Shown here: one piece after another, positions 48,650-58,525 of the stretch
How the letters are laid out: every line of letters begins with the position of its first letter
Position numbering within the stretch: the stretch's first letter is position 1
Notes under the pieces: generated by a model
The model's database searches: none
What the model was told of the DNA's origin: nothing
The model's input: the letters and a program-made list of their open reading frames with translations, nothing else
Translations under genes and position numbers: made by a program
Source: Rhizobium lusitanum
GTDB taxonomy: Bacteria; Pseudomonadota; Alphaproteobacteria; Rhizobiales; Rhizobiaceae
NCBI RefSeq assembly: GCF_014189535.1
Contig: NZ_CP050308.1
Coordinates: 3,337,001 to 3,401,000 of the forward strand
Direction of reading: 5' to 3'
Length of the DNA: 64,000 bases

Positions 48650-49386
48650 GGCTTGATCCCCGCGAGAAGAAATTCGTTATTGCCGTCACCGCCTGCAATC
48701 GGCGAGGGGATGAGGCCGAGGCTTTTCCAGCCCATATCCTCGACAAGCCAGCGCTCCAGCTCAGCCGCAACGGCCGGAGCAGACGAGGGATCCTTCAGCA
48801 AGCCAGCCTTGCCGACCGCATCGCGCCCGGCCTCGAACTGCGGCTTCACCAACAGGGCCGCGCGCGTGCCAGGCTCTGCAAGCTCAAGAGCTGGTGCCAC
48901 CGCGAGCTTCAACGAGATGAAGGACACGTCGGAAACGAGGAAGGTGAAGGGCTTGCCGACATCCTCCGCCGTCAGGTTGCGGGCGTTCAGCCCCTCCATA
49001 CTGGTCACGCGCGGATCGGCCGATATGCGCGGATGCATCTGTCCATGGCCAACATCGATCGACGTGACGTGCTCGGCACCCCGCAGCAGCAGCACTTCGG
49101 TAAAGCCACCGGTCGATGCGCCGACATCGAGACAGTGCTGTCCCTTGGGGTCGAGCTCGAAATGATCGAGTGCTGCCACCAGTTTCAGCGCCGCGCGCGA
49201 GACGTAGTCCTGCGCAGGATCATTGATGGCGATCTCGACATCTTCGGTAAACAGCGTGCCCGGCTTGGTCACCACCGTGCCGCCGACGGTCACTGTGCCG
49301 CGTTGAATGGCGTCACGCGCTCGCGATCGGCTGGCGAAAAGCGAGAGGGCGACAAGAAGTTGGTCTAGACGTTGTGGTTCGGACAT
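48646..49386 (-). CDS. tlyA: TlyA-family rRNA 2'-O-methyltransferase
   Basis: A 246-residue TlyA protein. An N-terminal S4 RNA-binding domain (RLDQLLVALSLFASRSRARD) is followed by an FtsJ-like methyltransferase domain (CLDVGASTGGFTEVLL, SDVSFISLKLAV). TlyA in mycobacteria methylates 16S and 23S rRNA; here the modification is inferred. In many rhizobia it directly follows dxs; here a chemoreceptor gene intervenes. Confidence 0.92.
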   Translation of the reverse strand: MSEPQRLDQLLVALSLFASRSRARDAIQRGTVTVGGTVVTKPGTLFTEDVEIAINDPAQDYVSRAALKLVAALDHFELDPKGQHCLDVGASTGGFTEVLLLRGAEHVTSIDVGHGQMHPRISADPRVTSMEGLNARNLTAEDVGKPFTFLVSDVSFISLKLAVAPALELAEPGTRAALLVKPQFEAGRDAVGKAGLLKDPSSAPAVAAELERWLVEDMGWKSLGLIPSPIAGGDGNNEFLLAGIKP

Positions 49387-49724
49387 CGGCAGTCCATGCA
49401 GGGCAATGGCCGAGGTTGCAAGCGTTTTGTGCTGATGGCGGCAAATGTAGAGGCAGACGCTGTACTCATCCTCGATATGGCGCCGCAGAATAGGGTATCT
49501 GTTTAGTTTCCCGCATTGTGCAAAATTAAATGAATTTAAAGCCGCAGCGTCTAATTATGCTTCTGATTGCGATCGTCCGGTTTGGGAATGATCGCCTGCC
49601 ATGACGGCTTTGCGCCCTTTGCGCTCAATCATGCCTCTCCCTGAATTTTCGAGCATCCGGCTGCGCGCTTCTGCGTGGGTTCGTCGATGCTCGCCAGGAC
49701 CGGCGCTAAAGGAGGCGCTCGCCC
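49387..49724. other. Intergenic region between tlyA and the chemoreceptor gene
   Basis: This 338-base stretch holds the divergent promoters. An AT-rich patch, TTAAATGAATTTAAAG (near 49526), is TTAA-N6-TTAA, which is one base short of the CtrA spacing. AGGAGG precedes the chemoreceptor ATG by ten bases. I see no gene. Confidence 0.5.
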
Positions 49725-51665
49725 ATGTTTGCGAAGAACCTTTCTTTGAATGGCAAGCTTGCCATCACCTTTGCCGCTCTCATTGCTATTTTCGCCGGCG
49801 TTTCCGCATTGGTCTATACCAAGGAAGAAGTGTCTGCCGGCGCTTCCGCCGAAAAGGCCCGGTCGCAGCAACTCGTCAATCTTGTCGATGATTCTCTGCA
49901 GGCCCTGCTGGAGCAGGCCGTCAATCTGCGCGGCTTCCTGCTGCTGCGCAGTGACAGCACCTATGGCGGTATCTTCGAAAATCGCGATCGTATGGTGAAA
50001 AGCATCGGTGCGGCCAAGGCGGCAGCGGCGGATGCGCCGGACCTGTTGCTGTCCATCGACAATATGCAGAAGGCGGCCGACGTTTATTTCCATCAGCTCG
50101 CCGAGCCGCAGTCGAAGGCTCGCAAGGAAAGCGAGATGCCGCTCGACCAGATCGTCAAGATCGGCCAGAACGAGACCAAGGGCCAGCTTGACGGCTTCCG
50201 CGAGGCTGCGGCCAAGATCAAGCAGGCGGCGCGCGCCAAGGCCAGCGAGTTGACGGCCACACAGGACGACGCCAATGCCGACTTGCGTCTGACGCTGATC
50301 GTCGGCAGCATCGTTGCTTCGCTGGCCGCCGCTGTGTTGGCCTGGCTGCTCGCCCGTACCATCGTGCGCCCGATCGTCGGCATGACCGCCGCCATGGACC
50401 GGCTTGCCGGTGGCGAACACGATATTGACGTTCCGGCCGTGGGTCGCGGTGACGAAGTCGGCCGCATGGCCGGTGCCGTCCTCGTCTTCAAGGAAGCTGC
50501 AATCGAGAAACTGCGTCTTTCCGGCGAGACGGAGCGCATGCGTGGCGATGCCGAGCGCCAGCGCCAGATGACCGACGAGCAGAAGGCGCATGAAGACGGC
50601 GAAATCCGTTTCGCCATGGACGCCCTGGCCAATGGACTTGCCGGGCTTGCCGCCGGCGATATTGCCGCACGTCTCGACCGCGCCTTCGCGCCGCAGTTCG
50701 ACAGCGTCCGCGCCGACTTCAACAATGCCGTCGAGAAGCTGGAAGCGGCCCTCCAGTCGGTTGGTAGTAACGCATCGGCAATCAATGCCGGCGCTGGCGA
50801 GATCCGCTCGGCCGCTGACGACCTTGCCCGCCGCACCGAACAGCAGGCCGCCGCCGTCGAAGAGACCGCCGCCGCCCTCGAAGAGGTGACGACGACGGTT
50901 CGCGATTCGGCCAAGCGCGCCGAGGATGTCGGCCATCTGGTCGAGCGCGCGCGGTTGGGCGCCGAAAAGTCCGGAGACGTGGTACGCAAGGCTGTCTCAG
51001 CCATGCAGCAGATCGAAAAGTCCTCGGGCGAGATCAGCAATATCATCAGCGTCATCGATGACATCGCCTTCCAGACGAACCTGCTGGCGCTGAATGCCGG
51101 CGTCGAAGCTGCCCGCGCTGGGGATGCCGGCAAGGGCTTCGCCGTCGTCGCCCAGGAAGTGCGCGAGCTGGCGCAGCGTTCCGCCAACGCCGCCAAGGAA
51201 ATCAAGGCGCTGATCACGACGTCGAGCCAGCAGGTCAATACCGGCGTCTCGCTGGTCGGAGAGACCGGCAAGGCCCTGGAGCTGATCGTTTCCGAAGTAC
51301 AGGAAATCAACCGCCACGTCGGCGCGATCGTCACGGCCACCCGTGAACAGTCGATTGGCCTGCAGGAGATCAACACCGCCGTCAACAACATGGACCAGGG
51401 CACGCAGCAGAACGCCGCCATGGTCGAGGAGCAGACGGCCGCCAGCCATTCGCTTGCCCGCGAGGCAGCGGCGCTGAACGATCTGCTGCATCAGTTCAGG
51501 CTGAGCGACGTATCGCGGGCGGCGCCTGCCCGACCGGCGGCGGCAACCGCGCGCTCAAAACCCGCCGTATCTCCGGCAAGGGCTCTTGGCCGCACGGTCG
51601 CCAAGGCCTTCGGCGGAAAGACAACGGCCGCCGCGGCTGTTCAGGATGAGTGGGAAGAGTTCTGA
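49725..51665 (+). CDS. Methyl-accepting chemotaxis protein
   Basis: A 646-residue chemoreceptor. A membrane helix near 10-30 is followed by a helical periplasmic sensor resembling CHASE3, a second helix near 190-212, two HAMP-like segments, and a signalling coiled coil with the hairpin tip [20 protein letters not shown]. The last five residues, EWEEF, form a CheR/CheB-tethering pentapeptide (xWxxF). The ligand is unknown. A palindromic repeat begins six bases after its stop; the gene separates dxs from tlyA. Confidence 0.93.
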   Translation: MFAKNLSLNGKLAITFAALIAIFAGVSALVYTKEEVSAGASAEKARSQQLVNLVDDSLQALLEQAVNLRGFLLLRSDSTYGGIFENRDRMVKSIGAAKAAAADAPDLLLSIDNMQKAADVYFHQLAEPQSKARKESEMPLDQIVKIGQNETKGQLDGFREAAAKIKQAARAKASELTATQDDANADLRLTLIVGSIVASLAAAVLAWLLARTIVRPIVGMTAAMDRLAGGEHDIDVPAVGRGDEVGRMAGAVLVFKEAAIEKLRLSGETERMRGDAERQRQMTDEQKAHEDGEIRFAMDALANGLAGLAAGDIAARLDRAFAPQFDSVRADFNNAVEKLEAALQSVGSNASAINAGAGEIRSAADDLARRTEQQAAAVEETAAALEEVTTTVRDSAKRAEDVGHLVERARLGAEKSGDVVRKAVSAMQQIEKSSGEISNIISVIDDIAFQTNLLALNAGVEAARAGDAGKGFAVVAQEVRELAQRSANAAKEIKALITTSSQQVNTGVSLVGETGKALELIVSEVQEINRHVGAIVTATREQSIGLQEINTAVNNMDQGTQQNAAMVEEQTAASHSLAREAAALNDLLHQFRLSDVSRAAPARPAAATARSKPAVSPARALGRTVAKAFGGKTTAAAAVQDEWEEF

Positions 51666-51670
51666 TTTAT

Positions 51671-51810
51671 AACCCTCCCCTTGATGGGGAGGGTTGGCAC
51701 GTAGTGCCGGGGCGGGGTGACGACGGCATACGCCGTAGTCTTATGCTATTTCGCGAGAGATCACCCCACCCGCCGTTTTGTGGCGACCTCCCCATCAAGG
51801 GGGAGGTAAA
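51671..51810. repeat. Rhizobial palindromic mosaic repeat (RIME-like), second full copy
   Basis: The arms ACCCTCCCCTTGATGGGGAGGG and, inverted, CCTCCCCATCAAGGGGGAGG enclose GGGGCGGGGTGA / TCACCCCACCC and a small hairpin ACGGCATACGCCGT. The layout matches 14411-14543. It fills the whole gap between the convergent chemoreceptor and dxs stops. Confidence 0.8.
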
Positions 51811-51811
51811 C

Positions 51812-53728
51812 CTACCCAGCCGCTCCAACAATCCGGCTGCGTCCCAGCGCCTTGAACACCGTCTGGACGATGCCGGCCCGGTCGAGACCGGCCAAGGCGT
51901 TCATGACTTCAGGCTTGGCCTGTTCCACCCAGATATCGGGCATGACCAGCGTGCGGATCTTCAGGCCGTTGTCGAGCAGGCCCTCGCTGGCGAGGAACTG
52001 CATGACCTGGCTGCCGAACCCGCCGACCGAGCCTTCCTCGATGGTGATCAGCACCTCATGGTGGCTGGCGAGCTGGCGGATGAGATCATGGTCGAGCGGC
52101 TTGGCGAAACGGGCGTCGGCCACTGTCGTCGGCAGGCCGGCGGCGTCGAGGTCCTCGGCGGCGGCCAGACTGTCGGCGAGACGTGTCCCAAAGGACAATA
52201 GCGCCACTTTCGATCCCTGCTTGACGATACGGCCTTTGCCGATCTCGAGAATCTGGCCACGTTCCGGCATGTCGATGCCGACACCTTCGCCGCGCGGATA
52301 GCGGAAGGAGATCGGGCCGAGATCATAGGCGGCGGCCGTGCGCACCATATGCTTCAGTTCCGCCTCGTCGGCGGCCGCCATGACGACGAAGCCGGGCAGG
52401 GTGGCGAGAAAGGTCGTGTCGAAGGAACCGGCATGCGTCGGGCCGTCGGCGCCGACGAAACCGGCGCGGTCGATCGGGAAGCGGACCGGCAGGCCCTGGA
52501 TCGCTACATCATGCACGACCTGGTCATAGGCGCGCTGCAGGAAGGTCGAATAGAGCGCGGCGAAGGGTTTGAAGCCCTCAGCGGCAAGACCGGCGGCAAA
52601 GGTGACGGCATGCTGCTCGGCAATGCCGACATCGAAACAGCGCTTGGGGAAGAGTTCCTGCAGCTTGTCGAGGCCGGTGCCGCTCGGCATGGCGGCGGTG
52701 ATGCCGACGATCTTGTCGTCAAACGTCGCTTCCTGCACCAGGGCGTCGGCAAAGACGCTGGTGTAGCTCGGCGCATTCGGCTTCACCTTGGCCTGCGCGC
52801 CGGTGATGACATCGAACTTGTTGACGCCGTGATACTTGTCAGCCGCCGCCTCGGCTGGGGCATAGCCCTTGCCCTTTTGCGTGACGACATGGATCAGCAC
52901 CGGACCTTGCGCATTGTCGCGGACATTGCGCAAAACCGGCAGCAGATGCTCGAAGGAATGGCCGTCGATGGGGCCGATATGGTAGAAACCCATCTCCTCG
53001 AACATCGTCCCGCCGGTGACATAGCCCCGCGCGTGCTCGACGGCGCGGGTGATCGCACGGTCGACCTTCTTGCCGAGATAGGCGGTCAGCTTCTTGCCGA
53101 GATCGCGGAAACCCATATAGGTACGGCCGGAGGCGAGGCGCGCCAGATAGGCGCTCATGGCGCCCGTTGGCGGCGCGATCGACATGTCATTGTCGTTGAG
53201 AATGACGATCAGACGCGCGTCGAGCGCTCCGGCATTGTTGAGTGCCTCATAGGCCATGCCGGCCGACATCGCGCCGTCGCCGATGACGGCAATGACGCGG
53301 CGGTCGGTCTTGTCGAGATCGGCGGCGACCGCCATGCCGAGGCCGGCGGAGATCGACGTCGACGAATGGGCGGCACCGAAGGGATCGTATTCGCTCTCCG
53401 CCCTGCGGGTGAAGCCGGACAGTCCACCTTCCTGGCGCAGCGTACGGATGCGGTCTCGCCGGCCGGTCAGGATCTTGTGCGGATAACATTGATGACCGAC
53501 ATCGAAGATCAGGCGATCGTTCGGCGTGTCGAAGACGTTATGGATGGCGATGGTCAGTTCGACGACGCCAAGACCGGCGCCGAGGTGTCCGCCCGTGCGC
53601 GATACCGCATCAATCATCTCGTCGCGGAGTTCGCGGGCGAGTTGCGGCAAATCCCGGTCCTCCAGCTTTCGCAGGTCGGAGGGATAATGGACCTGATCCA
53701 GCAGGGGCGTCTCTGGCATGTGTGTCAA
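51812..53728 (-). CDS. dxs: 1-deoxy-D-xylulose-5-phosphate synthase
   Basis: A 638-residue transketolase-like enzyme that makes the first MEP-pathway intermediate from pyruvate and glyceraldehyde-3-phosphate, using thiamine diphosphate. The cofactor motif [18 protein letters not shown] with [12 protein letters not shown], the [11 protein letters not shown] segment, and the catalytic [12 protein letters not shown] and [15 protein letters not shown] segments are all present. Its start follows the HDAC-xseB genes by about 1.8 kb of inserted genes. Together with ispE it supports isoprenoid synthesis. Confidence 0.97.
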   Translation of the reverse strand: MTHMPETPLLDQVHYPSDLRKLEDRDLPQLARELRDEMIDAVSRTGGHLGAGLGVVELTIAIHNVFDTPNDRLIFDVGHQCYPHKILTGRRDRIRTLRQEGGLSGFTRRAESEYDPFGAAHSSTSISAGLGMAVAADLDKTDRRVIAVIGDGAMSAGMAYEALNNAGALDARLIVILNDNDMSIAPPTGAMSAYLARLASGRTYMGFRDLGKKLTAYLGKKVDRAITRAVEHARGYVTGGTMFEEMGFYHIGPIDGHSFEHLLPVLRNVRDNAQGPVLIHVVTQKGKGYAPAEAAADKYHGVNKFDVITGAQAKVKPNAPSYTSVFADALVQEATFDDKIVGITAAMPSGTGLDKLQELFPKRCFDVGIAEQHAVTFAAGLAAEGFKPFAALYSTFLQRAYDQVVHDVAIQGLPVRFPIDRAGFVGADGPTHAGSFDTTFLATLPGFVVMAAADEAELKHMVRTAAAYDLGPISFRYPRGEGVGIDMPERGQILEIGKGRIVKQGSKVALLSFGTRLADSLAAAEDLDAAGLPTTVADARFAKPLDHDLIRQLASHHEVLITIEEGSVGGFGSQVMQFLASEGLLDNGLKIRTLVMPDIWVEQAKPEVMNALAGLDRAGIVQTVFKALGRSRIVGAAG

Positions 53729-53853
53729 GGCTGGAGCCTCTTTCTTGCTATTCTTGGGCGGCGGCCCGCCTTTGCGTCAAAACAAATTGCGGCAAAAGCC
53801 GACGAATTCAAGGAGTGGCCGAACAAGAAACATTTGGCACTGTTATGAACCCG

Positions 53854-54778
53854 TTAGCTCTCCGGCAAGGGAATGAACTCTTCCTCGTCTCCCGGTACGA
53901 TATCGAAACGGCCGGTGCGCCATTCTTCCTTTGCCTTTTCGATGCGCTCCTTGGAAGACGATACGAAATTCCACCAGATATAGCGCTTCGAACTGAGCGC
54001 CGCACCACCAAAAAGCATCAAATGACAGTCTTTTTCGGCCGCTTCCAGCGTTATGGCGTCGCCGGGACGGAATATCAGGAGTTGATCCTGCTCGAAACGA
54101 TCGCCGGCGACGATGAGCGAGCCGGCGAGAATATAGACCGCGCGCTCCTCATGGCTCGCCCCAAAAGGAAATTTCGCGCCGGGCTGGAGCTGAAGATCGA
54201 CATAAAGCGTATCCGAAAACACCTTCACGGGCGAGGTCACGCCCTCGAAGCTGCCGATCACCACGCGTCCCGTCGCGCCGCCATCGCTGATCAGCGGCAG
54301 GTCGGTCTTTTCCGTATGGGCGAACGCCGGATCGATCTCTTCCTTGTCGTCGGGAAGCGCCAACCAGGTCTGGAGGCCGGACATCGCCAGCGGGTGGCCG
54401 CGCAGATTGTCCGGCGTGCGCTCCGAATGGACGATACCGCGCCCAGCCGTCATCAGGTTGATATCGCCGGGGCGAATGACCTTTTCGGTGCCGAGGCTGT
54501 CCATGTGGCGAATCTCGCCATCGAAGAGATAGGTGACGGTGGAGAGCCCGATATGCGGATGCGGCCGGACATCCAGCGCCTCGCCAGGCCGCAGCACCGC
54601 CGGCCCCATCCGGTCGAAAAAGATGAACGGCCCCACCAGCCGCCGCCGACTGCTCGGAAGCGCGCGGCGCACGGAAAAAGCCGCCGATATCGCTGGTACG
54701 TGGAATGATGAGATGCTCGATTGCATCGCAGGCAAAGGCATCGCCGGGCTGCGGATCTTTTCCGGGGAAGAAGGACAT
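53854..54778 (-). pseudogene. Pirin-family protein gene with a frameshift
   Basis: The true pirin N-terminus (MSFFPGKDPQPGDAFACD ... SDIGGF) begins at 54778 behind GGAG. After about 34 residues the reading frame must shift to continue as SVRRALPSSRRRLVGPFIFF and the metal-binding HPHIGLSTVTYLF. The shift falls in a run of five T on the coding strand (54674-54678); four T would restore the family sequence. The rest of the bicupin is open to the stop. It is either a recent inactivation, a slippery tract, or a sequencing error. If intact it would be about 307 residues. Confidence 0.8.
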
Positions 54779-54931
54779 GGCGAGCGCTCCATTCGGTTGA
54801 AGCGCAACCTACCGGGAATGGGTGGGAAACTCAAATTTTGCTGTTCAACGCGTTTGTACGGATTGTTTAAAAGGGTTGTTTAACGTTCCAGCTTATGGCG
54901 TCGGGGGAGCAACTGTTGGAGGCGAATACGC

Positions 54932-55465
54932 ATGGACATTGGTGGACGCGGAGCGCTGATCGCCGTTCTCTTGGGATTGATGCTAGCTGGATGCAGCACG
55001 ACGGCCGACGATTCCCGTGTGATCGCCGCAAAGCCGGCCAGCCCGTTGACGATCGATCGCGGAGTTGCTGCGTTTCGCGACATCTGTTTTGCTTTCAAGG
55101 CACCCTATACCGGAAGCTACGCCGCCGCGGCGCGATACGGCATAAAGAAGTTCGAAACCAAGCAAAGATCGAGTTGGATAGGCGGAAAATACGCCTACTC
55201 CGAAGGCGCCACGGATGATCGGTCGCTCATCGTGGGTATCAATCCACAGGGATCATGCATCGTTCAAGACCGTCGCCACCCGGGTATGGCCGACGACAAA
55301 ACGATCGAAGATCAATTCGCAGCCTTGATCAGGACGAAATATCCGCTTGCAAGCAGGCTACGAGAAAACAGCGTTGCCTACACAACGGTCGAAAATGGAA
55401 AGAGTATCGATTTCGCATTTGCGCTCGACTACAAGGGCTACAACATGTTCGGCTCGCCGCTGTGA
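54932..55465 (+). CDS. Lipoprotein of unknown function
   Basis: A 177-residue protein with lipobox LMLAGC after a hydrophobic start, so it is probably membrane-anchored in the periplasm. The mature part has two further Cys (FRDICFAFKAPYTG and NPQGSCIVQDRR). I do not recognise the family. It is divergent from the pirin gene and convergent with xseB, and its GC is a little lower than its neighbours'. A short perfect hairpin follows. Confidence 0.75.
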   Translation: MDIGGRGALIAVLLGLMLAGCSTTADDSRVIAAKPASPLTIDRGVAAFRDICFAFKAPYTGSYAAAARYGIKKFETKQRSSWIGGKYAYSEGATDDRSLIVGINPQGSCIVQDRRHPGMADDKTIEDQFAALIRTKYPLASRLRENSVAYTTVENGKSIDFAFALDYKGYNMFGSPL

Positions 55466-55484
55466 AATTGCTTATAACTTAGCC

Positions 55485-55500
55485 GAGCCGGTTCCGGCTC
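55485..55500. terminator. Short hairpin between convergent genes
   Basis: GAGCCGG-TT-CCGGCTC is a perfect seven-pair inverted repeat, 20 bases after the lipoprotein stop and overlapping the xseB stop. No T tract follows in either direction; terminator role is tentative. Confidence 0.4.
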
Positions 55501-55750
55501 ACTGCCCGTCCAGCGGCTCCGCACCCTGCGGCTTGCCGGCGCGGTCGAGCCTGATCTTCTCGATCCGGTTCTCCGCCGCCGATAGCAGGGCTTCGCAATG
55601 CTTCTTCAGCGCTTCGCCGCGCTCGTAGATGGCGATGGATTCGTCCAGTGCCACGTCGCCGCGTTCCAGCCGCGCAACGATGCTTTCGAGCTCCGCCACG
55701 GCCTTTTCAAAGGAATAGTCGGATACATCCACCTTGGCGCTTTCGCTCAT
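55499..55750 (-). CDS. xseB: Exodeoxyribonuclease VII small subunit
   Basis: An 83-residue XseB. The helical core [20 protein letters not shown] and the segment [19 protein letters not shown] are typical. With XseA it forms a nuclease degrading single-stranded DNA. The ATG chosen lies eight bases after AAGGG; a TTG six bases upstream would overlap the previous stop. It follows the histone-deacetylase-like gene by two bases. Confidence 0.95.
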   Translation of the reverse strand: MSESAKVDVSDYSFEKAVAELESIVARLERGDVALDESIAIYERGEALKKHCEALLSAAENRIEKIRLDRAGKPQGAEPLDGQ

Positions 55751-55752
55751 CG

Positions 55753-56694
55753 TCAACCCTTCATCATGCGTAGAATATGCAGCCCGGCCGATTCGGCCAA
55801 GCCTTCCAGATCATAGCCGCCTTCGAGCAGGCTGACGACCCGGTTCTTGGCACTGCGGTCGGCGGCTTCCAGGATTCGTCCGGTCGCCCAGTCGAAATCC
55901 TCGCCGGTGAGGTTCAGTTGCGCCAGCGGATCGCGGTGATGGGCGTCGAAGCCGGCGGAAATGATGATGAGGTCAGGGCGGAAATCGTCGAGTGCCGGCA
56001 GCACGCGTGACTTGAAGGCCTCGCGGAAATGATCGCTGCCGGTGTTGGGCGAGAGCGGCGCGTTGACGATGGTGTCGTGCGCCCCGCGCTCGTCCTTCTT
56101 GCCGGTGCCCGGATAGAGCGGCATCTGGTGGGTGGAACAGAAGAGCACGGACGGATCGTCCCAGAAGATATCCTGCGTGCCGTTGCCGTGATGCACGTCC
56201 CAATCGACGATGGCGACACGCTCGGCCCCATAGGCTTTCTGGGCATGGCGAGCGGCGATCGCGGCATTGTTGAAGAAGCAGAAGCCCATGGCCTTGTTCT
56301 TCTCGGCATGGTGGCCGGGCGGGCGGGCCGCGACGAAGACATTGTCGGCGGCACCCGAGAACACGTCGTCTACGGCTGCCGTCGCGGCGCCAACACCATG
56401 CAAAATCGCCTGCAATGTCTTCGGGCTGGCATAGGTATCGGCTTCGAGCTGGTTGATCTCGCCCTCGTCGCCCTTGTCGGGGATCGAGCGCAGGACAAAA
56501 TCCAGATGCTCCTCGGGATGAGCGAGCAGTACCATGTCCTCATGGGCGAGCGGCGCCTTGCGCCGATCCAGCCGGTCGAAGTTCGGATGTTCGAGCGCGA
56601 TGTTCAGCGACCGCAGGCGGTCCGGCCGCTCCGGATGGCCTGACGGGACGATGTGTTCGAGAAAGATCGGATGTTCGTAAAGACGTGTGCTCAT
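55753..56694 (-). CDS. Histone-deacetylase-superfamily hydrolase
   Basis: A 313-residue class II HDAC-like (acetoin-utilisation/acetylpolyamine type) hydrolase. The zinc-hydrolase motifs are [47 protein letters not shown] and [15 protein letters not shown]. Substrate is unknown. In rhizobia it commonly heads a cluster with xseB and dxs, as here in order but with other genes inserted before dxs. Confidence 0.92.
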   Translation of the reverse strand: MSTRLYEHPIFLEHIVPSGHPERPDRLRSLNIALEHPNFDRLDRRKAPLAHEDMVLLAHPEEHLDFVLRSIPDKGDEGEINQLEADTYASPKTLQAILHGVGAATAAVDDVFSGAADNVFVAARPPGHHAEKNKAMGFCFFNNAAIAARHAQKAYGAERVAIVDWDVHHGNGTQDIFWDDPSVLFCSTHQMPLYPGTGKKDERGAHDTIVNAPLSPNTGSDHFREAFKSRVLPALDDFRPDLIIISAGFDAHHRDPLAQLNLTGEDFDWATGRILEAADRSAKNRVVSLLEGGYDLEGLAESAGLHILRMMKG

Positions 56695-56865
56695 GAAAAC
56701 CAATCTATAGGGGAGATATGACGGCTGCTACAGGACATGGGCGGTATCACCGCAATGTCAACAATCCATTGTAGTCAGGTAGGGAATAGCGCCCGTTTAC
56801 TTCCCGGGGGCGGTGTTAAGCTTTCAATCAGGTGCGAGGCCCCGCGCCGACCAAGGTTTTTCGTG

Positions 56866-57267
56866 ATGACAAGTGCAGAGCGATCCGATGTCGTCGAGAT
56901 ACGGGTGCCACCCCGCGATGTCGACAGGCATGGGCGGATGTTCATTGCATCCTACATTTCCCAGGCGGAAACTGCCCTATCGAATTTCTGGCGCACCCGG
57001 CCGCTGGTCGACAACGAGCCGGCCTATATCACCACCAAGGCTTCCTGCTCGCTGCATCGGGCGCTGCGCCATGACGATCTCGCCCGCTTTTCCGTCCGGG
57101 TCAGCAAGATCGGCGGCAAGTCCATCGGTTTCAAGATCACAGTCGAAACCGGTGGCGAGCTGGCCGCCGAGGTAGAGATCTTCTGGCTCGCCGTGCGCGG
57201 CGAGAAGCACGATCCCGTACCATTGCCTGAAGACACCCGCGACTGGCTCTATAAATATCTTGATTAG
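56866..57267 (+). CDS. Hotdog-fold acyl-CoA thioesterase-like protein
   Basis: A 133-residue 4HBT-type hotdog protein. The segment RDVDRHGRMFIASYISQAE has the Asp-x-x-x-His-Gly-like catalytic pattern, followed by the long helix and the strands ASCSLHRALRHDDL and GFKITVETGGELAAEVEIFW. The acyl substrate is not known. The start is the ATG nine bases after AAGG. It converges on bioY, with a dispersed repeat between. Confidence 0.82.
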   Translation: MTSAERSDVVEIRVPPRDVDRHGRMFIASYISQAETALSNFWRTRPLVDNEPAYITTKASCSLHRALRHDDLARFSVRVSKIGGKSIGFKITVETGGELAAEVEIFWLAVRGEKHDPVPLPEDTRDWLYKYLD

Positions 57268-57328
57268 AGCAATGCTAGGAAAAGTGTGCGGCGGTTTTCC
57301 GTCCGGAATTGCGTAAAAACGTTCTAGC
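57268..57328. repeat. Dispersed rhizobial 3' repeat, copy 2
   Basis: GGAAAAGTGTGCGGCGGTTTTCC is an inverted repeat and is followed by GTCCGGAATTGCGTAAAAA. The core also lies at 40919-40945. It fills the gap between the convergent thioesterase and bioY genes and could serve as a terminator. Confidence 0.65.
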
Positions 57329-57330
57329 GA

Positions 57331-57894
57331 TCAGGTTCGCTGCGGCAGCAGCGGATAACCGGCCATGACGGCGCGGCCGACGAGAGCGGCGACCACTGCC
57401 TTGGCGAGATCGCCGGGCACGAAGGCCATCGACCCGAAGAATGCCTTGCCGAAGTCGATATTGGCCACGAGGGCCAGCCAGCCGATGCCGAAGGCATAGA
57501 GTACGACAACGCCACCGATCACGGAGGCGATAAAGAAGCCGATGCCCTGGGCGATGCCGGTCTGCTCGGCCTTGACCAATCGTTCGGAGAGATAGCCGGT
57601 GATGTAGGCGGCAAAGGTCCAGCCGATGAAGAAGCCGGCCGTCGGTCCTGCGAAGACCGAAAGTCCGCCACGCCCGCCCGATAGTACCGGCAGGCCGATC
57701 GAGACCAGCACCACGACGATCAGCACGGCGATCGCGCCGCGTTTCGCGCCAAGCACAACGCCCGCCAGCATGACGCCGAGCGACTGCGCGGTGATCGGCA
57801 CGGCAATGATGCCGATCGGGATCGGCGGCAGCAGGCCGAGCGCCACGATGATGGCGGCAAACAGCGCGGAGAGAACGAGGTCGCGGGTCGTCAT
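57331..57894 (-). CDS. bioY: Biotin transporter substrate-binding subunit BioY
   Basis: A 187-residue S component of the biotin ECF transporter, with about six membrane helices (LVLSALFAAIIVALGLLPPI, TAQSLGVMLAGVVLGAKRG). It binds biotin in the membrane and works with BioM and BioN encoded just upstream. A longer in-frame start exists; the ATG used matches the family MTTRDLVLSAL. It is last in the bioM-bioN-bioY run. Confidence 0.93.
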   Translation of the reverse strand: MTTRDLVLSALFAAIIVALGLLPPIPIGIIAVPITAQSLGVMLAGVVLGAKRGAIAVLIVVVLVSIGLPVLSGGRGGLSVFAGPTAGFFIGWTFAAYITGYLSERLVKAEQTGIAQGIGFFIASVIGGVVVLYAFGIGWLALVANIDFGKAFFGSMAFVPGDLAKAVVAALVGRAVMAGYPLLPQRT

Positions 57895-57922
57895 GACGGC
57901 TCCATTCAAAAACAATCTCTGT

Positions 57923-58525
57923 TCAATGCCGCCGAATGCCGCGGGCGTCAATCGCAGCCGCGATATTATCGGCGTCGCGCAACGTCAGGATGATCAGCGG
58001 CGCGAGCGTCGTGGCGATGCGGATCTTGATCCCGCGCGCCTCATGCGCTTCGCGGATGGCGCGATAGCGGTCGAGAATTTCGGGCACAAAGCGCACGACG
58101 AGGCCGACCGCAAGGCCGATATCGGCTGCCTTCAACAGGCCGAGCCTTTCGAGGGGAGCGGCAAGCGCGGTGATCTCGTCCATGAAAGCGGCGATCGAGG
58201 TCGTCGCCGTCACCGTCGCCGCGAACAGCACCAGCGCGACCAGTCGCAGTGTGGTGACGATAGCGACATGAATCGGGTTGAAGATCAGGCCGAACAGCGT
58301 CACGACGGCAATCGAGAGAAGGATCGGTCGCAGCCGTTTCAACGCTTCGCCCGCCGGCAGACCTGTGCGGAAATAGAGGAGGGCGCCGATTGCAACGGCG
58401 AGAGCGAGTAGTGCCACGGAGTCGATCAGGAACAGGATGATGCCGAGCACCGCCAGCATGCCGAGCTTCAGGCGCGGTGATATCCGGTGCATCCACGTAT
58501 CGACATCGACATGCAGCGTCTGCAT
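57923..58525 (-). CDS. bioN: Biotin ECF transporter membrane subunit BioN
   Basis: A 200-residue transmembrane T component, with several helices (LGMLAVLGIILFLIDSVALL). The conserved coupling motif that docks to the ATPase is visible as REAHEARGIK, and a second as IDARGIRRH at the very C-terminus. Its ATG shares one base with the bioM stop. It couples BioM to BioY. Confidence 0.9.
   Translation of the reverse strand: MQTLHVDVDTWMHRISPRLKLGMLAVLGIILFLIDSVALLALAVAIGALLYFRTGLPAGEALKRLRPILLSIAVVTLFGLIFNPIHVAIVTTLRLVALVLFAATVTATTSIAAFMDEITALAAPLERLGLLKAADIGLAVGLVVRFVPEILDRYRAIREAHEARGIKIRIATTLAPLIILTLRDADNIAAAIDARGIRRH

Noticed and set aside
49526..49541. CtrA box upstream of the chemoreceptor gene
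   Set aside because: TTAA pairs are spaced by six bases, not seven, and the final C is missing.
54149..54778. Separate 209-residue protein in the pirin 5' frame
   Set aside because: Only its first ~34 residues resemble pirin; the rest is out-of-frame sequence after the homopolymer shift.
54779..54931. EcfG promoter upstream of the pirin gene
   Set aside because: GGAAC occurs on the minus strand, but no CGTT or TT lies at the required distance.
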